64,000 nt of DNA from Actinomycetes bacterium (GTDB taxonomy: Bacteria; Actinomycetota; Acidimicrobiia; Acidimicrobiales; JAMCPL01), in assembly GCA_021841005.1 (NCBI GenBank), contig JAKBVZ010000008.1, positions 19,668 to 83,667 on the forward strand, in the 5' to 3' direction. This document shows, piece by piece, positions 8,800 through 18,760 of this stretch. The position numbers and the translations under genes were made by a program. The notes under the pieces were generated by a model. That model searched no databases and had not been told where the DNA came from. It was given only the letters and a program-made list of their open reading frames with translations. Each line of letters opens with the position of its first letter. Within the stretch, counting starts at the first letter, position 1.

Positions 8800-11700
8800 G
8801 TGAAGCCGTCAGAGGGAAGGTCGGGTACAGCCGGATCCCAGGGTGCAGCCACACCTCCAAGCGCAGCCATATCCCGGCATGCAACCAGGTCTTCAGGCAC
8901 CACGAGGTTCCGGGGCGCAACCGGACCCCTCGAAGCCAGACTGCTTCTACCGGCAGCTATCGTAATCGCATGGCTGGTTGTCAGCATCCTCCTGCCAAAC
9001 CACCTGCCCCTCGGTGTCACCGTGGAAGGCCTGTCGCTGGGTGCTCTCAGTGCTATGACAGCCATGGGACTCATACTCATCTACCGTTCCGCCCGCATAA
9101 TCAACTTCTCCCAGGGCGTAATCGGCGGCCTTGCCGCATCAGCCGCCGTTGTGCTGGTAATCGGCCGGACCGCGCTGCCATACTATGCAGCTGTCCCCAT
9201 AGGCCTGCTCGTTGCCGCCGCCAGCGGGATAGTCGTAGCCACCATCGTGGTCAGAAGATTCGAGAAAGCGCCACGGCTGATACTCACGGTGGCAACCATC
9301 GGGGTAGCGCAGATTCTTGGGGCCGCCGAAATGGAACTGCCCAGACTGTTTGTACCCTTGAAGTCGGTGGCTTCCTTCTCGGTTCCGTTCAGCTTCAAGG
9401 CGTCGGTAGGTTCCTTCATCTTCAACGGTAATTACCTGACTACCTGGATCGTAGTGCCAATTGCCCTGGTTGCAATGTGGATATTCCTCAAATATACGGA
9501 TACCGGAATCGGCATCAGGGCGGTGGCCGACTCGCCAAGTCGTGCGACACTGCTGGGTATACCGGTGCGCAGGCTCAGCATCACCGCTTGGGTGGTCGCA
9601 TCGCTGCTGTCAGGAGTGGGTGCCACCCTTTCCGGGCCCATCCTGGGGGTAAACGTCGGCGTTGCGTCGGGACCCACGGATCTGCTGATTCCACTGGTGG
9701 CAGCCATGTTGGCAAGCATGGAGAGCCTACCGGTCGCGGTAGGATGGTCTCTCGTCATAGGCATTATGCAGCAGGCTGTCTACTGGTCCTTCCATACCAC
9801 AGTCTACTCCGATGTAGCTCTCTTCGTGCTGCTGGTGGTGGGCATGCTGCTCAAGTACTCTGCACGCAGTGGTGCCGGGGTCGCCGATCAGGGCATGGGC
9901 GACTACGTAGCGGTGCAGGAAGTGCATCCCCTCCCAGAGGCGTTGCGTCGCCGACCAGAGGTAAAAGTGGGACGCGCCATTGCCATCGCAGCTGTAGCTG
10001 CAGTGGCCATAATGGTACCGTCGCTACTGACCGCATCAAGGGTCACCCTACTCTCGTACATCGCAATCTTTGGTATTATTGCAGTCTCACTGGTGGTACT
10101 GTCCGGATGGGCAGGCCAGATCAGCCTCGGTCAGTTCGCCTTCGCCGGTGTCGGCGCCGCCACTACCGCATCGCTGATGGTACATGCTCATGTCGAAATA
10201 CTAGTCGCTCTGGCTGTGGCCGGGATCACCGGAGCTGCCGTGGCATGTGTGATAGGGATTCCTGCACTGCGCTTCCAGGGGTTGTACCTGGCGGTGGTCA
10301 CCATGGCGTTTGCCGTGCCGCTGTCGACCTGGCTGTTGAGCCCGAGCTACTTCCCATATATCACACCCAGCAGCATCAACCGCCCGGAACTCTTTGGAAA
10401 AATCAACCTTGCCTCCCCGCTTGCCTTCTACGAGCTGTGCCTGGCGGTACTGTCTGTTGTCCTGCTCGCCGCCTGGAGCCTGAGGAACTCGCGACTCGGG
10501 AGGGCAATGCTCGCCGTGCGTGATAACGGGAAGAACGCAGCCGCTTACGGTATTAGCCCGATGAGGGTGAAGCTACTGGCTTTCGGTGTCTCAGGCGCGA
10601 TGGCGAGCATAGCGGGGGGGTTGTATGTTGTAGCCTTGGGTGGTATTTCGTTTGGAGGATTCCCCCCCCAGTACAGCATCCAAATATTCGCCATGGTCGT
10701 AATAGGAGGAATGGGATCACTGCTCGGTGCTATACTGGGAGCCGCTTATGTGGAAGGAGTACTATACTTCCTGAAAGGCGGTATGCAACTTTTCGCCACT
10801 GGAGCAGGCCTGCTGGTTCTCCTCATGATCCTACCCGGCGGGCTGGGAGGCGTGGCCATCAGGATCAGGAACCGTCTGGCAGGCATGCTCTCACCCCGCC
10901 CGGAATCGGTATACGGGGTGCCCGGAGAACCAGAAATGCGTGGGACGCAAGATGGCGGGGTGGCAGCCACTGGAGCAGGTCAGGGCAGCGCGCAAGGAAC
11001 AATGGTCCAGGCAGCTCACTCAACTCGAGCGCTTCCAGAAACTCGAGCGAACCGGTCGGAGGAGTCACGGACCGCAAGAGCGGCCCTGCAAATGGCGGCG
11101 CTGGAAAGCCTGGAATTGTCCACCAACGGTATGACCGGCACGCCGGTAGACGGCAGGCAGGGTGACACCGGAGAAAAGGGTGACACACCGGGATACATCC
11201 CACCAAGTGGAGGGCGTCCGGCAATATTGGATGCAAAGGGTATAGACGCTCACTATGGTCGTATGCAGGCGCTTTTCAATACCGGAATGGGCATCGCCCA
11301 AGGCGAGATAGTGGCCATACTGGGGAGCAACGGTTCCGGCAAATCTACATTTCTTGGAGTGGTATCCGGGCTCATCCCTACCACCCGCGGGCAGGTGAAG
11401 CTGCTTGGCCAGGATATAACTCGGCTGAACGCCTTCCAGCGGGCGCATTCTGGGATGATAATGGTCCCCGCCCGGCAGAGAGTTTTCAGCTCTCTTACCG
11501 TTGCAGAGAACCTGCGGCTTGCAAGCTGGACCGTGAAACGCTATCACCATGACCGGCACTTTGCGAAGGTTGACGCTCAAAGAGTGTTGACGGTCTTCCG
11601 GTCCCTGCACGAACGGGCAAATGTGAAGGCGGGAAGGCTCTCCGGAGGGGAGCAGCAGATGCTCGCCTTAAGCCAGGCGTTGCTGTGCAGGCCTATACTG

Positions 11701-12891
11701 ATGCTGATAGACGAGATGTCGCTTGGTCTGTCGCCAAAGGTAATTGACCAGTTGCTCCAGACAGTGGAATCACTTGCTGCATCAGGGGTGACCTTTGTGA
11801 TCGTGGAGCAGTCGATCAATGTAGCCAGCGCCGTTGCTCAAAGGGCGGTATTTTTCGAGCGCGGCCGCATCCGGTTCAGCGGACCGACTCCAAGTGTGGA
11901 GAAGCAGCCGGAACTGCTCAGATCAGTGTTTGTTCACGCCATGGAGAAGGCTGACCAGAGACGGGCTACGGAAGGTGCCGGATCTTCTGGGGCCGGTGGG
12001 GTTGCCGTGCCACCTACTACCGTGCCACCACCCGGAACTGCTCAGAACGCCCAGGTGTCGCAACCAGGCGCATCATCTACAGAAGCGCTCACTGTGCGGA
12101 ACGTCTCCAAGTCATACGGAGGGCTGGTGGCCATCGAGAATATAAGCCTGAGCGTCCAGCAAGGTGAGATACTTGGTATCATCGGGGCGAATGGAGCAGG
12201 TAAGAGCACCCTCATTGACATTCTCGGGGGCTATACCAAACCGGATACCGGTCGGCTGGCGTTGAACGGCAAGGATATCACCAGGCTGTCTCCTACAGTC
12301 CGGGCCGAGCTAGGTCTCGGCAGGGTGTTTCAGGACTCCAGGCTGTTCCCCTCGATGGCAGTGTCAGAAGCACTGGCAGCCGCCATAGAGCGCACTGTAC
12401 CGGTACGTGATCCTCTTGCCAACATCTTACGCCTGAAAGATGCCCGCAGGTCCGAACGAGTGGTCCATAGCAGAGTCAACGAGCTTATGGCACAGATGGG
12501 TCTCACTCGTTACCGTGATTCCATAGTCTCCGAACTGTCCACCGGTACTCGCCGCATGCTTGAACTGGCCTGTGCCTTGGGACATGACCCGTCGGTACTG
12601 CTCCTCGACGAACCTTCCTCAGGCATTGCCCAGAGAGAGAGTGAAGCACTTGCCGAACTCCTCCTAGGGGTGGCAGAGGACACCGGGGCAACGCTTATCG
12701 TCATCGAGCATGACGTACCTCTGGTGTCGTCCATAGCAGACAGGCTTGTCTGCCTGCATCTGGGACGCGTCATCGCCGAAGGAAGCGTGCGGTCGGTACT
12801 GCACTCATCCGCAGTACTTGCGGCATATTTGGGAAGCGACGAAGAGGTCCTTTCGGCATCCCCCACGGTCGGCTTCAGGAGTGGCGTATGA
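8800..12891 (+). CDS. Four-domain fused branched-chain amino acid-type ABC transporter (LivH-LivM-LivF-LivG in one chain)
   Basis: One uninterrupted 1363-residue frame. Residues about 45-350 are a LivH permease (YRSARIINFSQGVIGG). Residues about 386-697 are a LivM permease (LSGWAGQISLGQFAF). After a charged linker, residues about 806-1040 are a LivF-like ATPase (Walker A GSNGSGKST, signature LSGGEQQ, Walker B LMLIDE). Residues about 1090-1345 are a LivG-like ATPase (Walker A GANGAGKST, signature degenerate as LSTGTRR, Walker B VLLLDEPSS). Usually these are four genes, or fused only in pairs. The GTG at 8800 gives a 45-residue Ser/Thr/Arg-rich leader before the first helix; a weak AAGG precedes it. 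The binding protein gene follows 115 bp downstream. The substrate is likely an amino acid or carboxylate handled by the upstream enzymes (inference). Confidence 0.92.
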   Translation: MKPSEGRSGTAGSQGAATPPSAAISRHATRSSGTTRFRGATGPLEARLLLPAAIVIAWLVVSILLPNHLPLGVTVEGLSLGALSAMTAMGLILIYRSARIINFSQGVIGGLAASAAVVLVIGRTALPYYAAVPIGLLVAAASGIVVATIVVRRFEKAPRLILTVATIGVAQILGAAEMELPRLFVPLKSVASFSVPFSFKASVGSFIFNGNYLTTWIVVPIALVAMWIFLKYTDTGIGIRAVADSPSRATLLGIPVRRLSITAWVVASLLSGVGATLSGPILGVNVGVASGPTDLLIPLVAAMLASMESLPVAVGWSLVIGIMQQAVYWSFHTTVYSDVALFVLLVVGMLLKYSARSGAGVADQGMGDYVAVQEVHPLPEALRRRPEVKVGRAIAIAAVAAVAIMVPSLLTASRVTLLSYIAIFGIIAVSLVVLSGWAGQISLGQFAFAGVGAATTASLMVHAHVEILVALAVAGITGAAVACVIGIPALRFQGLYLAVVTMAFAVPLSTWLLSPSYFPYITPSSINRPELFGKINLASPLAFYELCLAVLSVVLLAAWSLRNSRLGRAMLAVRDNGKNAAAYGISPMRVKLLAFGVSGAMASIAGGLYVVALGGISFGGFPPQYSIQIFAMVVIGGMGSLLGAILGAAYVEGVLYFLKGGMQLFATGAGLLVLLMILPGGLGGVAIRIRNRLAGMLSPRPESVYGVPGEPEMRGTQDGGVAATGAGQGSAQGTMVQAAHSTRALPETRANRSEESRTARAALQMAALESLELSTNGMTGTPVDGRQGDTGEKGDTPGYIPPSGGRPAILDAKGIDAHYGRMQALFNTGMGIAQGEIVAILGSNGSGKSTFLGVVSGLIPTTRGQVKLLGQDITRLNAFQRAHSGMIMVPARQRVFSSLTVAENLRLASWTVKRYHHDRHFAKVDAQRVLTVFRSLHERANVKAGRLSGGEQQMLALSQALLCRPILMLIDEMSLGLSPKVIDQLLQTVESLAASGVTFVIVEQSINVASAVAQRAVFFERGRIRFSGPTPSVEKQPELLRSVFVHAMEKADQRRATEGAGSSGAGGVAVPPTTVPPPGTAQNAQVSQPGASSTEALTVRNVSKSYGGLVAIENISLSVQQGEILGIIGANGAGKSTLIDILGGYTKPDTGRLALNGKDITRLSPTVRAELGLGRVFQDSRLFPSMAVSEALAAAIERTVPVRDPLANILRLKDARRSERVVHSRVNELMAQMGLTRYRDSIVSELSTGTRRMLELACALGHDPSVLLLDEPSSGIAQRESEALAELLLGVAEDTGATLIVIEHDVPLVSSIADRLVCLHLGRVIAEGSVRSVLHSSAVLAAYLGSDEEVLSASPTVGFRSGV

Positions 12892-13006
12892 GCAACGGTA
12901 ATAATCGCTGGATGGTCGAAGCCGGCAATGGCGCAAGTAACATGAAGAGATATCGTAACACGGGCGGGATGGCAGTAGGTCCTATGGCACCAGGCAGGAA
13001 GCGAAT

Positions 13007-14599
13007 ATGAGAACTGCACCGGAAAGCCCTACTTTCCCGATGCTGGCAAGACGGTATGCAATACCGATCGTGCTTGCAGCGGCGGCAGTCGCCATCCTGC
13101 AGTTACTGCCCCCCGGACCGCCACAGGGCAACCTTGCCCCCATCCAACTGCCGTCAGGCATCACCCCTGTTCCGGTGGCCGGTGCACCGGGTAGGGCAAT
13201 AAGTGGCGTACAATGCGGCCCTGGTGTGCGCCAGGTGTCCTGGTCAGCATACGCGCCTTCATGCGTACCAGCCTGGCATGGGAACAATGGAGGCGCCACC
13301 TCTCCCGGAGTGACGAGCAAGACGATCACGGTCACTTACCGGAAGGAGAACTCCAGTGACCAGGCATCCATAGCTTCCCTGGTGAGTAGTGCCATGCCCA
13401 ATGACAAGGCGTTCCTCGCGGACCTGCGTACCTACATAAACTTTTTCAATCGTACCTATGAGTTGTGGGGACGCAAGGTGGTGTTGAAGTCCTTCACCGC
13501 CACCGGAAACTTTCTCTCAGAAGATCAGGGGCTCGATCAGCCCCAGGCACAAGCGGATGCAGTCACCGCAAAACAGCTCGGCGCTTTCGCGGATCTGACC
13601 TTTCCGATGTTCTCCTCCCAACCGTACGAGCAGTACCTGGCTGTACAGCACATCATCTCGCTCAGTTCCATCTACATGCCCGACTCATGGCTGAGACAGT
13701 ACTATCCTTATGAATACACAATCTTCCCCACTGGTACCCAGAACAATCAGGCCACGGTCAACTTCATCTGCGAAAGGATGGCCGGCATGAAGGCAATCTT
13801 TGCCGGAACCCCCCAGATGCGCAGCCGCAAGCGGGTGTTCGGCTTGCTCATACCTGAGAACCCGCTGTATGCCGCCAACGGCAACTACATAGCCAGCCAC
13901 CTTGCTTCCCAGTGTGGCGTCGACTTCGCCGCAAGGGACAACTACGCCCTCTCTGTGTCGCAGGCATCGGAGCAGGCTTCCACCGCTATCGCGCAGATGA
14001 AGGCCCATGGGGTTACTACGATAATATGTGGTTGCGATCCACTGGAGCCTATACTATTTACCTCCACTGCAACGTCAGAGGAATACTATCCCGAATGGAT
14101 GTTCAACTGGTGGCTAGACCCGTTGATGCGCCGTATCTCGCCCCCCCAGGCGAAGCATTCCCTTGTCATCGATGCGGGACAGTGGCCAAGCGCATCACAG
14201 AGTGAAGCGCTCAAAGTGTTCCGTCTGGCAGATCATGGCGGCCAGCCGCAGGAACCCTATTTTGCCCTTGCCTACAAGATGGCCTTGGAGCTGTTCTCCA
14301 GGCTGCAAGCCGCTGGACCGGACCTGACTCCCCAGACTTTCGCCAGAGGAATCTACAAGATTCCTCCCTCCATCACCACAAAGACATCGATGGGGGAATT
14401 CGGTCCCTGGCACAGTGGACCTTACAGTTTCTATCCAGCCACCAGCTACCAGGTCGGATGGTGGAATCCTACGGCTACGAGCAACCTGGACGGGAGAAAG
14501 GGCGCGTGGCAGGACTGCGACGGGGGAAAGTGGTATCCCTACACCAAGCCATCAGCGTTGACGCCCCTGCACACCCAACCAGCCTGCTTCGGCAGGTAA
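13007..14599 (+). CDS. ABC transporter substrate-binding protein (Peripla_BP_6-like, LivK type)
   Basis: 530 residues, longer than the usual 380-420. A basic start followed by a hydrophobic segment (AIPIVLAAAAVAILQLL) acts as signal or anchor; no lipobox Cys is evident directly after it. The mature part holds the type I periplasmic-binding fold: KTITVTYRKENSSDQASIAS, then LRTYINFFNRTYELWGRKV, which matches the branched-chain binding protein pattern, and AHGVTTIICGCDPLEPI. It lies directly downstream of the fused transporter and almost certainly delivers substrate to it. The 115 bp between the two genes contain nothing recognised. Confidence 0.82.
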   Translation: MRTAPESPTFPMLARRYAIPIVLAAAAVAILQLLPPGPPQGNLAPIQLPSGITPVPVAGAPGRAISGVQCGPGVRQVSWSAYAPSCVPAWHGNNGGATSPGVTSKTITVTYRKENSSDQASIASLVSSAMPNDKAFLADLRTYINFFNRTYELWGRKVVLKSFTATGNFLSEDQGLDQPQAQADAVTAKQLGAFADLTFPMFSSQPYEQYLAVQHIISLSSIYMPDSWLRQYYPYEYTIFPTGTQNNQATVNFICERMAGMKAIFAGTPQMRSRKRVFGLLIPENPLYAANGNYIASHLASQCGVDFAARDNYALSVSQASEQASTAIAQMKAHGVTTIICGCDPLEPILFTSTATSEEYYPEWMFNWWLDPLMRRISPPQAKHSLVIDAGQWPSASQSEALKVFRLADHGGQPQEPYFALAYKMALELFSRLQAAGPDLTPQTFARGIYKIPPSITTKTSMGEFGPWHSGPYSFYPATSYQVGWWNPTATSNLDGRKGAWQDCDGGKWYPYTKPSALTPLHTQPACFGR

Positions 14600-14676
14600 C
14601 TGCTTTGCACCACGAGCTAGCGGCGCACCTACTCGCCGCAGGCCGCATCACAACCTTACAGCGCCTCGCAGAGGCG
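14583..14676. terminator. Cluster of three hairpins between convergent binding-protein and groEL genes
   Basis: CCTGC-TTCG-GCAGG (14583-14596) has a stable UUCG tetraloop and overlaps the end of the binding-protein gene. GCGGCG with CGCCGC (14620-14639) and CGCCTC-GCA-GAGGCG (14662-14676) follow. None has a T-run after it, so they would be intrinsic terminators of the GC-rich, U-poor type at best. Function is inferred from their place between convergent genes. Confidence 0.45.
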
Positions 14677-14698
14677 TTACACGGCCCTGCAGCACTCC

Positions 14699-16306
14699 TC
14701 AGGCTGCTCCAGGCGTAGCGGTGTCTTTCTGCTCAGGCTTGTCGGCCACAAGCACTTCGGTGGTGAGCAGTAACCCTGCTACGGATGCGGCATTCTGCAA
14801 TGCGGAACGAGTCACTTTCGCCGGGTCGATGATACCGACCTTCATCAGGTCCTCGATCACGCCGCTAGCGGCATTGAGGCCGGTCGATCCGGATTCCGAC
14901 TCCACGTGCTGAGCCATCACTGCGCCCTCTAGCCCTGCATTGGCAGCGATCCACTTGAGCGGCTCAGCCAGGCAACGGGCAACGATGGAAGCTCCTGTCG
15001 CCTCATCGTCCTGCAGCGACGACGCCAGCTTCCGAACATTGCCTATGGCACGTACAAGGGCCGTGCCGCCGCCTGCAACTACACCTTCCTCGATTGCGGC
15101 CCTGGTGGCGGAGAGCGCATCTTCTATGCGGTGTTTCTTCTCCTTGAGTTCCACTTCGGTGGCAGCACCCACCCGTACCACGGCAACACCGCCGGAAAGC
15201 TTGGCCAAGCGCTCTTGGAGCTTCTCGCGATCCCAATCGGAATCGGTCTCCTCTATCTCCCGCTTGATCTGGGCGATCCTGCCTTTGATGTCCTCCTCGG
15301 AACCAGCGCCGTCCACCACGGTCGTGTCGTCCTTGGTAACCACCACTCTCCTTGCCCTACCAAGAAGGTCAAGGGTGACACCTTCCAGCTTCAGTCCAAT
15401 CTCCTCTGATACCACCTGCCCGCCGGTCAGCACGGCTATGTCCTGCAGCATTGCCTTACGACGCTCGCCGAAGCCGGGAGCCTTGACGGAGACCGAAGTG
15501 AATATACCCCTAACCCTATTGACCACCAGGGTGGCCAGCGCCTCTCCTTCGACATCCTCCGCTATGACTAGCAATTGCTTGCCGGATTGCATGACCTTTT
15601 CCAGTATCGGGAGCAGATCGTGTATGGAGCTGATTTTCGAGTTGACTATAAGGATATAGGCGTCCTCGAGCACGGCTTCCTGGCGTTCGGGATCAGTAAC
15701 GAAGTAGGGCGACAGGTACCCCTTGTCGAACTGCATTCCTTCAGTGAAGTCGAGTTCAAGGCCAAACGTGTTGGACTCCTCGACCGTGACAGTACCGTCC
15801 TTGCCCACCCGGTCTATAGCATCTGCCAGTATCTCTCCAATGGAGTTGTCAGCGGCGGAGATAGATGCAACTTGGGCGATCTCCTCCTTGGACGATATTT
15901 CGTGGGATTGCTCACGGATGGACTCCACCACTGACGCTACGGCCTTGTCGATGCCCCGCTTCAGCGCCATCGGATTGGCACCGGCGGTCACATTGCGCAG
16001 ACCCTCATGGATGAGCGCCTGAGCCAGTACTGTGGCGGTCGTGGTACCATCACCTGCAACATCGTTGGTCTTGGTCGCCACCTCCTTGACCAGTTGGGCT
16101 CCCATATTCTCGAAGGGATCCTCCAGCTCCACCTCACGGGCGATGGTTACACCGTCGTTGGTGATGGTAGGTGCACCCCACTTCTTGTCTATCACCACAT
16201 TGCGGCCCTTGGGACCCAGAGTCACTCGCACTACATTGGCGAGTTTGTCAACCCCGGCTTCTAGGCCTCTGCGCGCCTGGGCATCATAATGAAGTATCTT
16301 CGGCAT
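14699..16306 (-). CDS. groL: Chaperonin GroEL (60 kDa)
   Basis: 535 residues of the group I chaperonin, which folds proteins in a double-ring cage with ATP. Visible are [24 protein letters not shown], the ATP-binding [12 protein letters not shown], and [12 protein letters not shown]. The C-terminus ends [12 protein letters not shown] and lacks the Gly-Gly-Met repeat tail common in GroEL. Second gene of the operon with groES, 190 bp upstream; only one groEL is present in the window. Transcribed from the CIRCE-controlled promoter upstream of groES. Confidence 0.98.
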   Translation of the reverse strand: MPKILHYDAQARRGLEAGVDKLANVVRVTLGPKGRNVVIDKKWGAPTITNDGVTIAREVELEDPFENMGAQLVKEVATKTNDVAGDGTTTATVLAQALIHEGLRNVTAGANPMALKRGIDKAVASVVESIREQSHEISSKEEIAQVASISAADNSIGEILADAIDRVGKDGTVTVEESNTFGLELDFTEGMQFDKGYLSPYFVTDPERQEAVLEDAYILIVNSKISSIHDLLPILEKVMQSGKQLLVIAEDVEGEALATLVVNRVRGIFTSVSVKAPGFGERRKAMLQDIAVLTGGQVVSEEIGLKLEGVTLDLLGRARRVVVTKDDTTVVDGAGSEEDIKGRIAQIKREIEETDSDWDREKLQERLAKLSGGVAVVRVGAATEVELKEKKHRIEDALSATRAAIEEGVVAGGGTALVRAIGNVRKLASSLQDDEATGASIVARCLAEPLKWIAANAGLEGAVMAQHVESESGSTGLNAASGVIEDLMKVGIIDPAKVTRSALQNAASVAGLLLTTEVLVADKPEQKDTATPGAA

Positions 16307-16496
16307 TGTATGTCCTTCTATCCTTGTGTCTATATTTGTGTCTTTAACGTCTGTGTACTGTTGCTTATATGTGCTCTGTTACACCAGATCCTGCCTGATA
16401 TCCTGCCTGAACGTGAAGCGTGCGGCCACTAGACCGCTTTGCCGGCACGTCCTTGCCAGCCAGATGCAGGTGGGAAACTTATTCCCTACGGTGCAT

Positions 16497-16790
16497 CTAC
16501 TTGACCACTACGGCCAGCACATCCCTGCTGGAGAGGATAAGGAGATCTTCGCCATCCACAGTGATTTCGGTACCACCGTACTTGGAATACACAACCGTAT
16601 CGCCTACCGATACGCCTACTGGTACAAGCTCTCCGGTGTGCTCTGCCCGCCGCCCCGGCCCTACGGCTATCACCTCTCCCTGCTGCGGCTTTTCTTTGGC
16701 CGTGTCGGGGATTACAAGGCCGGATGCCGTGGTTTCCTCCGACTCTCCCGGGCGGACCACTATCCTGTCCTCGAGTGGCTGAAGTTTCAT
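16497..16790 (-). CDS. groS: Co-chaperonin GroES (10 kDa)
   Basis: 97 residues, normal length. Starts [19 protein letters not shown] and contains [14 protein letters not shown] and the C-terminal [12 protein letters not shown], all standard for Cpn10. It caps the GroEL ring. GGAGG lies 11 bases before the ATG. First gene of the groES-groEL operon. Confidence 0.98.
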   Translation of the reverse strand: MKLQPLEDRIVVRPGESEETTASGLVIPDTAKEKPQQGEVIAVGPGRRAEHTGELVPVGVSVGDTVVYSKYGGTEITVDGEDLLILSSRDVLAVVVK

Positions 16791-17016
16791 GTCTGTTGAG
16801 CCTCCTGTCTGTTAGCTATCAATTACCTACTACCTGCACTGCCCGTCACGGGCCTTACCGCACGGCTTAGCCAGGACATTCCTACGCTATTGCAATGCTG
16901 CTTTACCCAGCACGGGCTTTCTATGGCAAGAACAAGAGTACCGCATGTCGCATATCCAACATACCTGCAAGACTGCTCGGTATGCTCATCATTCGATATT
17001 CACTGATACCTGACGC

Positions 17017-17043
17017 CTAGCACTCTTGCTCTTCGAGTGCTAA
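17017..17043 (-). promoter_or_regulatory. CIRCE operator (HrcA binding site) of groES-groEL
   Basis: An inverted repeat CTAGCACTC - 9 bases - GAGTGCTAA matches the CIRCE consensus (TTAGCACTC-N9-GAGTGCTAA) at 17 of 18 arm positions. It begins one base inside the -10 box of the groES promoter, so bound HrcA would block initiation. hrcA itself is not in the window. Confidence 0.97.
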
Positions 17044-17071
17044 TTATAGCGTGCTCTCGACGACTTGGCAA
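17043..17071 (-). promoter_or_regulatory. Promoter of groES-groEL
   Basis: Reading the minus strand, TTGCCA (17066-17071) and TATAAT (17043-17048) are separated by exactly 17 bases, a near-consensus vegetative promoter. Start of transcription would fall around 17036, within CIRCE, giving a leader of about 245 bases before groES. The remainder of the intergenic stretch (16791-17016) shows only a small hairpin CCCGTCACGGG near 16842. Confidence 0.88.
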
Positions 17072-17154
17072 CTGGTAGGCTAAAATAAACCTGGATTCAC
17101 AGTTTAGAGGCTCAGCGGATATCGGGAAAGCGAGTAGAGTAAAGTGGTAGGATC

Positions 17155-17649
17155 ATGAGCAGAGTACTGTTGTTGAACGCCAGCTACGAGCCACTGAGCG
17201 TCGTGTCACCGCAAAGGGCCCTGTCGCTGCTGTTTGGTGGTAAGGCTGAAACAGTTTGTGAATCGGCTGCAGTCTTCAATAGTCCAAGCGTCAGCGTAGT
17301 CGTGCCGTCCGTCATACGCCTGATGCGTTACGTAGCAGTGCCGTACGGCCGTTCGGTGGCATTGACCACTCGTAACGTTCTGGCTCGGGATCATCATGTC
17401 TGTGCCTACTGCGGAAAGTTGGCCACCACCACCGACCATGTCATACCGCGGTGCAATGGCGGTAGCCATTCCTGGGAGAATGTCGTGGCGGCCTGCACCA
17501 GATGCAATGGCAAGAAAGGCGCCAAGACCGTAAAGGAGATGGGCTGGGTCTTACACAGGGTACCGTACCGTCCCCTTGGCCGGGAGGCATGGCTGATGCG
17601 CTTTACTCCTGAGCCTGAATGGATGGTGTACCTGGATAAGGCGGGGTGA
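17155..17649 (+). CDS. HNH endonuclease family protein
   Basis: 164 residues. The C-terminal half carries the HNH fold with zinc ribbon: CAYCGKLATTTDHVIPRCNGG and CTRCNGKKG supply the four Cys, and DH(V)IP with the downstream Asn supplies the catalytic group. The N-terminal half (VLLLNASYEPLSVVSPQRAL) is that of the widespread actinobacterial stand-alone HNH protein of unknown biological role. AGGA precedes the ATG. It diverges from groES and converges with the DUF929 gene. Confidence 0.9.
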   Translation: MSRVLLLNASYEPLSVVSPQRALSLLFGGKAETVCESAAVFNSPSVSVVVPSVIRLMRYVAVPYGRSVALTTRNVLARDHHVCAYCGKLATTTDHVIPRCNGGSHSWENVVAACTRCNGKKGAKTVKEMGWVLHRVPYRPLGREAWLMRFTPEPEWMVYLDKAG

Positions 17650-17657
17650 GCGCAGGA

Positions 17658-18653
17658 TTAGGAGTCTGCGGCGAGCAGAGCGGTAGCCTGATGAATTGCA
17701 GGAGATGAGCACACAACGGCGGGCTTTGTTCCAGTGACGGCGCATATGCTGGCTGTGATGAGGTTGGCCGAGGTGATAATTGCTTGCCCGGCAATGGACT
17801 TGGATGGGCCAGCTATATCATTGGTGATGGTGCTGTAGCTCTTGGCCTGGAGTAGCCCTGCGGGGAACATTGGTCCGGCCACTATTACCTGGTTCGATAT
17901 GTCCAGGAAAGGCAGTGCTCCTGCGTCGGTCTGTGCAACATAAGGAGGCTTGTCATAGCGCTGGAGAAGCGACGATAGGGATTCGCTCGGAGAGTTCATG
18001 GTGGTAAATCCGTTGTAGGGATTGCTCGAGGGCGTGGAAGATGCCTCTTCCACGCCAGTGAAGTCTACGTACTTACTCGTGTATGCCAGCCGGTAAAATG
18101 AGAAGCCGCTTATGCTCGGGAATACTTCCGCGCTGGAAGAGCCGGCTATTCCCAACTTTCTGAAAGTGCCGAACCTGCTCAACGCAAGTACCAGTGGCCA
18201 GCTGGCGGCTTCACAGTAAGGGCAGTACTCGCTTCCTACAAACGTCACAACAGGCAACTGCGATACCGGGTTGCCTCTAGGTGTGGAGTTGCCCCTAGAA
18301 GAGCTCCCTGGAACCCTGCTGCTGCCGTTGTTGGCGGACCGTATCAATACCGGCATGGCAAGTCCTGTAGTGTCGTAAGCACCAGTATTACTCAATGTGG
18401 AGAACGCCTCGGTACTTAGTTCATGAAGAGTCGATGACGAAGCGGCCGGGAAAGGATTAGGGTTGATAACAATTGGCGAACTCAGTAGCTTCAGGCCGAT
18501 CAGGGCCAATGCCACGATGGCAACGACGATTATGGCACTCCAGGCAATCAAGGCTGTGGGCACGCGGTGGTGCCCGGCATGACGCAGCATGGTCCGATCA
18601 TGCCCGGACTCGTTGCCGTTCTCGGTTTCATCCTGGCCGGTAGGTTCTTCCAT
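17658..18653 (-). CDS. DUF929 family membrane-anchored thioredoxin-like protein
   Basis: 331 residues. An N-terminal cytoplasmic stretch of about 30 residues, one transmembrane helix (ALIAWSAIIVVAIVALALIG), then an extracytoplasmic domain with the motif VGSEYCPYCEAASWPL. The CPYC pair is a thioredoxin/glutaredoxin-type redox centre. DUF929 proteins are predicted to act in thiol-disulfide exchange outside the cell, and the family is frequent in acidophiles (recalled, not searched). Some Ser/Arg-rich linker sequence sits between helix and domain. Alternative starts within the first 22 residues cannot be separated. Confidence 0.8.
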   Translation of the reverse strand: MEEPTGQDETENGNESGHDRTMLRHAGHHRVPTALIAWSAIIVVAIVALALIGLKLLSSPIVINPNPFPAASSSTLHELSTEAFSTLSNTGAYDTTGLAMPVLIRSANNGSSRVPGSSSRGNSTPRGNPVSQLPVVTFVGSEYCPYCEAASWPLVLALSRFGTFRKLGIAGSSSAEVFPSISGFSFYRLAYTSKYVDFTGVEEASSTPSSNPYNGFTTMNSPSESLSSLLQRYDKPPYVAQTDAGALPFLDISNQVIVAGPMFPAGLLQAKSYSTITNDIAGPSKSIAGQAIITSANLITASICAVTGTKPAVVCSSPAIHQATALLAADS

Positions 18654-18760
18654 CGCTGGGCATCCAACTTACCACGATTTCAATCAAAATCCTGGCCTGG
18701 TGCATCGCTGTTTTATCAGGTGCGGCAGGATACTGGAAACCGCCAACTGCAGGGTGTACT

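Noticed and set aside
9477..10523. 348-residue + frame inside the transporter gene
   Set aside because: Shadow of the fused LivH-LivM coding frame, with Arg/Gly/Ser-rich composition.
8800..12891. Sequencing frameshifts or missing stops producing an artificial Liv fusion
   Set aside because: The frame is continuous through long linkers with normal codon use and no sign of a shift; four separate genes would need three lost stops. Kept as a caveat.
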